Below are positions 60,522 to 64,000 of a DNA stretch of 64,000 nucleotides, in pieces. The first letter of the stretch is position 1; the number at the start of each line of letters is the position of its first letter. A program made the position numbers and the translations under genes. Source of the stretch: Actinokineospora auranticolor (GTDB taxonomy: Bacteria; Actinomycetota; Actinomycetes; Mycobacteriales; Pseudonocardiaceae); NCBI RefSeq assembly GCF_002934265.1, contig NZ_PTIX01000019.1, positions 62,001 through 126,000 on the forward strand, in the 5' to 3' direction. Below the pieces are notes generated by a model that was not told the origin of the DNA, ran no database searches, and worked only from the letters and a program-made list of their open reading frames with translations.

Positions 60522-60983
60522 ATGGACGAACCCGGTGAGAGCAGCCCGATGGACAGGGTCGCGGGCCTCGGGCGCGACATCGGCGAGTACATCAAGCAGC
60601 AGCGCAACCACGCCAAGATCTCGGTGCGCCAGCTGGCGAGGCTCGCGGGTGTCTCCAACCCGTACCTCAGCCAGATCGAACGCGGCCTGCGCAGGCCGAG
60701 CGCGGAGATCCTGCAGCAGATCGCCAAGGGGCTGCGGATCTCGGCCGAGGCGCTGTACGTGCAAGCGGGGATCCTCGACCTCCCGACCGGGGGGCCGATC
60801 ACGGACGCCGTGCGCGCCGACCCAGACCTGACCGAGCGGCAGAAGCAGGTGCTTCTGGACATCTACGAGTCCTTCCGCCGCGAGAACTCCGCCACCCGGT
60901 CCGCGACTTCCACTGTGGACACCGGGCGAGCTCAACCGAGGAGTGAAGACGATGACCCAGAAGACCCTGCCGACCGACGGTGA
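60522..60983 (+). CDS. XRE-family helix-turn-helix regulator
   Basis: ATG at 60522 after GAGGAGG; 153 residues. Helix-turn-helix at about 20-75: GEYIKQQRNHAKISVRQLARLAGVSNPYLSQIERGLRRPSAEILQQIAKGLR (quoted in parts: VRQLARLAGVSNPYLSQIERG). The C-terminal part is acidic and Arg-rich. A matching regulator gene stands directly upstream of hbhA in mycobacteria. Here too a lysine-rich HbhA-like gene overlaps its end by 32 bases. Probable repressor of its own operon through the palindrome at 60456. Confidence 0.9.
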   Translation: MDEPGESSPMDRVAGLGRDIGEYIKQQRNHAKISVRQLARLAGVSNPYLSQIERGLRRPSAEILQQIAKGLRISAEALYVQAGILDLPTGGPITDAVRADPDLTERQKQVLLDIYESFRRENSATRSATSTVDTGRAQPRSEDDDPEDPADRR

Positions 60984-61590
60984 CACCCGCCGCGCGGGTG
61001 ACCTGGTGCACACCGCGCTGGAGCAGGCCCGCACCCCGCTGCTCGCCGCGCTGGGCGCGGGCGACCTGGCCGCGAAGGCCGTGCTGGACGCGGTCGGCAA
61101 GGCCAAGGCGCGCGCCGAGGCCACCCGCGGCGACCTGCCCACCGACATCGGCGGCCTGCGCGACCGCTTCGACCCGGCCGAGCTGCGCAGGCTCATCGAC
61201 GAGTACACCGGCGCGGCGGTCCGGCTCTACCAGCAGCTCGCCGAGCACGGCGAGGACGCGCTGGGCAAGCTGCGGTCGCAGCCGCAGGTCAAGAAGCTGG
61301 AAGAGGCCATTGAGGCCGCTCAGAGCCGGGTCGGCGACGCGGCGGGCGACGCTCGGACCCTGGCCGAGGAGATCTTCACCAAGGTGACCCGCAAGACCCG
61401 TGAGGCCGGTGAGAAGACCGCCACCGCCGCCGAGGACGCCGCCGCCGAGGTGGCGGAGACCGTGCTCGACGCGGGCGACGAGGTCGCCACCGAGATTCGC
61501 GCCACTACGGAGCGGGTCGCGGACAAGGCGGACAAGGCTGCTCGCAAGCCCACGGTGCGGAAGGCCCCGGCGAAGCCGACTTCCGAGTGA
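60952..61590 (+). CDS. HbhA-like helical protein with Ala/Lys-rich C-terminus
   Basis: ATG at 60952, nine bases after GAGGAG, gives 212 residues; a GTG three codons earlier is also in frame. A largely coiled-coil protein: LVHTALEQARTPLLAALGAGDLAAKAVLDAV at the N-terminus, RLYQQLAEHGEDALGKLRSQP in the middle, and a C-terminal tail with KADKAARKPTVRKAPAKP repeats. This matches heparin-binding haemagglutinin (HbhA), a surface protein that binds sulphated glycans in mycobacteria; here the Lys tail is shorter, so adhesion is not assured. The gene overlaps the XRE gene. Confidence 0.83.
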   Translation: MTQKTLPTDGDTRRAGDLVHTALEQARTPLLAALGAGDLAAKAVLDAVGKAKARAEATRGDLPTDIGGLRDRFDPAELRRLIDEYTGAAVRLYQQLAEHGEDALGKLRSQPQVKKLEEAIEAAQSRVGDAAGDARTLAEEIFTKVTRKTREAGEKTATAAEDAAAEVAETVLDAGDEVATEIRATTERVADKADKAARKPTVRKAPAKPTSE

Positions 61591-61599
61591 ACGACTTGG

Positions 61600-61631
61600 C
61601 CCCGTGCACTCCTGAGTGTGAGTGCGCGGGG
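61600..61631 (+). terminator. Hairpin after the HbhA-like gene
   Basis: Arms 61600-61611 and 61620-61631 pair over 11 of 12 positions with an 8-base loop, followed by TCTTGT. Confidence 0.7.
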
Positions 61632-61672
61632 TCTTGTGGTGGAACCGCCCATATCGCACGTAGGCTGTCGGG

Positions 61673-61966
61673 GTGCCACCGCTCGCGTACGGGATCCTGA
61701 AGGTTATCGACTGGGCCGCGGTCCCCGTCGCGGTCTTCGCCCTCATCCACGCGCTGCTGCAGCGACCGGACGCGTACTCCGCCGCCGAGCGCATGACCAA
61801 GCCCGCCTGGGTGGGGATCACCGCGGGCGCCACCGCCGCGCTGTTCCTGTTCAGCTTCGCGGGCACCGGCTGGATCTTCTGGATGGCCGGTCTGGTCGCA
61901 GCCCTGGTCTACATCGTTGACGTGCGGCCCCGCCTGATCGAGGTGCAGCGCGGCCAGCGGTGGTGA
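61673..61966 (+). CDS. DUF2516 family small membrane protein
   Basis: GTG start; 97 residues. Three hydrophobic segments (about 5-28, 45-65 and 66-82). The sequence ALIHALLQRPDAYSAAERMTKPAWVGITAG and YIVDVRPRLIEVQRG are the DUF2516 signature of actinobacteria. Function unknown. It follows the HbhA-like gene, as in mycobacteria where hbhA is also followed by a small membrane protein, and its stop overlaps the next ATG. Confidence 0.88.
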   Translation: MPPLAYGILKVIDWAAVPVAVFALIHALLQRPDAYSAAERMTKPAWVGITAGATAALFLFSFAGTGWIFWMAGLVAALVYIVDVRPRLIEVQRGQRW

Positions 61967-62685
61967 TGTCCCGGGCCAACGGGGCCGGTGAACCACGCAC
62001 GGTAATCGTTCCTGGTCTGGGTGCCACCGCCGGGGAAGCGCGAATCCCCGCGTCGGGGTTGCCGGGTACGCGGATCGTGCTGACCTTGCCCTCGCACGCC
62101 GACGCTCCCGACGCGTCCCCGGACTACTGGACCTATCCGACCATCGCCGCGGACATCGCTCCGGCGTTGGAAGGCGTCCGGCAGGCCGTGGGCGTCTCGT
62201 TGGGCGCGGCGGCGTTGTGCGCGCTGCTGTCGACCACACCGCACGCCCTCGACCGGGTAGTGCTGATGTTGCCTGCGGCGCTGTCCAAGCCGCGACAAGC
62301 CGAATCCGCCGACCTTGTGCTGGAGATGTCCACCGCAGCCGAGGCAGGCGACAGGGGCAGACTCCGCGCGCTTGTCGCCGCAGGGGCACCCGCCGGTCTC
62401 GACACATACGTGGACGAACGCACCGACGCCCTCTTGCGCCTAGGCCCCGCCCTGCACGCGGTTGCCCGCCAAGTACCGGTGCCGGACCCGGCCACGCTGG
62501 AACAGGTCGATGCCGATGTCCTCGTAGTCGCCGCGATGGGCGATTTGCTGCACCCGACGGAGACCGCCGAAGAGGTCGTGGGAGCGCTACCTACGGCGCG
62601 ATTGGTCCGTTTCGACTCTCCGGCACCCATGGTCACGCACCGCAGGGAGCTCCGTGCGCTGCTCACGGACTTCCTCGGTCGGTAA
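61966..62685 (+). CDS. Alpha/beta-fold hydrolase-like protein
   Basis: ATG at 61966 overlaps the DUF2516 stop (TGATG); 239 residues. IVPGLGATAGEARIP at the N-terminus, a nucleophile region VGVSLGAAALCALLSTTP with Ser in GVSLGAA, and a late acidic/His region DADVLVVAAMGDLLHPTETAEEV with His in LLHP. The GxSxG elbow is complete (GVSLG). Role unknown; position suggests cotranscription with DUF2516. Confidence 0.78.
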   Translation: MSRANGAGEPRTVIVPGLGATAGEARIPASGLPGTRIVLTLPSHADAPDASPDYWTYPTIAADIAPALEGVRQAVGVSLGAAALCALLSTTPHALDRVVLMLPAALSKPRQAESADLVLEMSTAAEAGDRGRLRALVAAGAPAGLDTYVDERTDALLRLGPALHAVARQVPVPDPATLEQVDADVLVVAAMGDLLHPTETAEEVVGALPTARLVRFDSPAPMVTHRRELRALLTDFLGR

Positions 62686-62702
62686 ACGCTATCCTCGGGC
62701 GG

Positions 62703-63242
62703 GTGACGTGGACCATCGCCGGAACCCTGACCGTCTTGCCCGCAGCCGAGCACCCCGAACTGCTGGCCGAGCCCGTCGCCAAGGCGATCACCGACCTCGA
62801 CGCCACGCGCATCGGCGTCGCCGAGATCGACCCCGAGCTCGCCGACACGGCCGCGTTCTGCGAGCACTACGGCTCGTCGCTGAGCGCGTCGGCCAACTGC
62901 GTGGTCGTGCTGGGCAAACGCGGCGGTGAGGAGCGGCTCGCCGCCTGCCTGGTGCTCGCCACCACGCGCGCCGACGTCAACGGGGTGCTGCGCAAGCTGC
63001 TGGACGTCCGCAAGGCGTCCTTCGCGCCCATGGACCGCGCGGTGGAGCAGAGCGGGATGGCCTACGGCGGGATCACCCCCGTCGGTCTGCCCGCCGACTG
63101 GCCCCTCTACATCGACGCGGCCGTCGCCGCGGCGCCCGAGCTCGTCATCGGCAGCGGTATCCGCGGCAGCAAGCTCTTCGTCCCCGGCGACCTCTTGGCC
63201 GCGCTGCCCACCGCACAAGTAGTAGATGGTCTCGCGCGATAG
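62703..63242 (+). CDS. YbaK/EbsC (aminoacyl-tRNA deacylase-like) domain protein
   Basis: GTG at 62703 gives 179 residues. Motifs of the YbaK/ProX fold: CEHYGSSLSASANCVVVLGK, AACLVLATTRADVNGVLRKLLDVRKASFAP and VEQSGMAYGGITPVGLPADWPLYID. These domains deacylate mischarged tRNAs, e.g. Ala- or Cys-tRNAPro. The GGITPVG strand and the Lys in LDVRKASF match the active-site pocket. Start codon lies 17 bases after the hydrolase stop; possibly the same transcript. Confidence 0.87.
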   Translation: MTWTIAGTLTVLPAAEHPELLAEPVAKAITDLDATRIGVAEIDPELADTAAFCEHYGSSLSASANCVVVLGKRGGEERLAACLVLATTRADVNGVLRKLLDVRKASFAPMDRAVEQSGMAYGGITPVGLPADWPLYIDAAVAAAPELVIGSGIRGSKLFVPGDLLAALPTAQVVDGLAR

Positions 63243-63356
63243 ACCGAACGAGCGGCCTTTGCCCCGACGATCGTCGGGTTGACGCCACATTCCCTGTTCT
63301 GCCCCGCATTCCTGTGCTTGCATACGCCCCGTGGGCGGGTTGGAAGGGGCGAAGAA

Positions 63357-64000
63357 GTGACAACACAGACCGAGTTCGACACAACCGCGGTCGAGCGGGG
63401 GACGATCCGGGTCGGCGTCGTGGACGACGAACCGATGGCGCGCTCGTTCGTGAGCAAGATCCTGGGCGCGGCAGCGGACGTCGAGGTGGTCGCCGAGGGC
63501 GCGGACGGCGCGGAGGCGCTGGAGTTGGTGCGCACCAAGGAACTCGACGTACTGCTGCTCGACCTGCGGATGCCGCGCATGGACGGCCTCGATACCCTCC
63601 GGGAACTCCGCAGACAGGTGCGGGTCCCGGCCGTCGTGGTGCTGACCACCTTCCACGCGGACCAGGCCGTGGCCACGGCCCTCCGACTGGGTGCGAAGGG
63701 TTTCCTGCTCAAGCACATCGAGCCCGCCGAACTGGTGCGCGCCGTGCGGGTCGCGGCCAACGGTGGCGCGGTTCTGGACCCCGCGTTGACCAACGACCTG
63801 ATGGGCCACTTGGCCACCCACCACCTCGACCGGATCGGCGCCGCCGCCGAGGTCGCGCGGCTGTCCGCGCGCCTGCGCGACGTGCTGCGGCTGGTCGGCA
63901 TGGGGCGCAGCAACGGCGAGATCGCCGAAGAGCTGCGGTTGTCCGATTCCACCGTGCGCGGCTACGTGTCGGAAATCCTCGCGGCGACGGGTTGCGCCAA
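63357..64000 (+). CDS. NarL/FixJ-type response regulator (LuxR HTH), 3' truncated
   Basis: GTG at 63357 with AAGGGGCGAAG upstream; open to the right edge of the window, about 214 residues visible. Receiver domain (about 16-135) with acidic pair VVDDEP, phospho-acceptor Asp69 in LLLDLRMP, and Lys in KGFLLKH. A linker leads to a C-terminal LuxR-type HTH: LSARLRDVLRLVGMGRSNGEIAEELRLSDSTVRGYVSEIL. Atypical LSARLRDVL instead of LTxREREVL at its start. The cognate sensor kinase is not in view and may lie beyond the window. Confidence 0.9.
   Translation, partial: MTTQTEFDTTAVERGTIRVGVVDDEPMARSFVSKILGAAADVEVVAEGADGAEALELVRTKELDVLLLDLRMPRMDGLDTLRELRRQVRVPAVVVLTTFHADQAVATALRLGAKGFLLKHIEPAELVRAVRVAANGGAVLDPALTNDLMGHLATHHLDRIGAAAEVARLSARLRDVLRLVGMGRSNGEIAEELRLSDSTVRGYVSEILAATGCA

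Noticed and set aside
1-64000. CRISPR arrays, tRNA and rRNA genes
   Set aside because: No regularly spaced direct repeats, no tRNA-like GGTTCGAATC context with cloverleaf, and no rRNA segments were recognised.

Overview
The window reads as a piece of chromosome from a high-GC actinomycete. Almost every codon ends in G or C, GTG starts are common, neighbouring genes often overlap by 4 bases (ATGA/GTGA), and the families present are typical of actinobacteria (SigE-type ECF sigma factor, DUF2516, HbhA-like protein with XRE regulator, CGNR zinc finger, TPR-CHAT protein). The gene mix suggests Pseudonocardiaceae, but that is inference, not shown by a marker gene. No rRNA, tRNA or CRISPR array was seen.

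Positions 1-32991 hold an exopolysaccharide or cell-surface glycan locus. A first + strand run (1-10884) encodes the priming phosphoglycosyl transferase, a nucleotide-sugar set (Gfo/Idh/MocA oxidoreductase, SDR epimerase, two DegT aminotransferases, two left-handed beta-helix acetyltransferases), a two-domain glycosyltransferase and an asparagine-synthase-type amidotransferase. Then come a 1353-residue secreted DMFase-like/DUF4082 protein behind a long structured leader, a GT2, and an ECF sigma factor with a membrane partner. A - strand run (18524-25335) supplies a GT2, Wzx-like flippase, Wzy-like polymerase, Wzz-like protein and a GT-C membrane glycosyltransferase. A beta-helix lipoprotein, hydrolase, MFS exporter with propeller protein, GT4 and UDP-glucose dehydrogenase complete it. 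The simplest reading is a Wzx/Wzy-dependent polymer containing acetamido and probably amidated uronic sugars.

Positions 33000-36800 are accessory: a dispersed, partly palindromic intergenic repeat (second copy at 16.9 kb), an intact IS5-family element with TCA target duplication, and a divergent PP2C-like / HTH-ClpN gene set whose intergenic region carries two identical-architecture operators over a near-consensus promoter.

Positions 36800-46600 contain a VOC protein, a ChaA antiporter, the YczE/MocR (YczR) divergent pair with a clear palindrome, a secreted Pro/Val-rich protein, and a putative proteolytic module: ECF sigma factor, small protein and TPR-CHAT caspase-like protein in a coupled operon, facing a subtilisin-like protease whose 3' end overlaps the CHAT gene antisense by 159 bp. 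Imperfect ~80-bp tandem repeats lie upstream.

Positions 46577-64000 are mostly ordinary: aminotransferase, DUF445 protein, PadR-regulated ABC exporter, a PhyH-like protein with an altered iron-binding motif, a hydroxybutyrate-type operon (SDR, MHS transporter, GAF/PucR regulator), zinc-ribbon proteins, DinB protein, XRE/HbhA-like operon, DUF2516, a hydrolase, a YbaK-domain protein and a response regulator cut by the window end.
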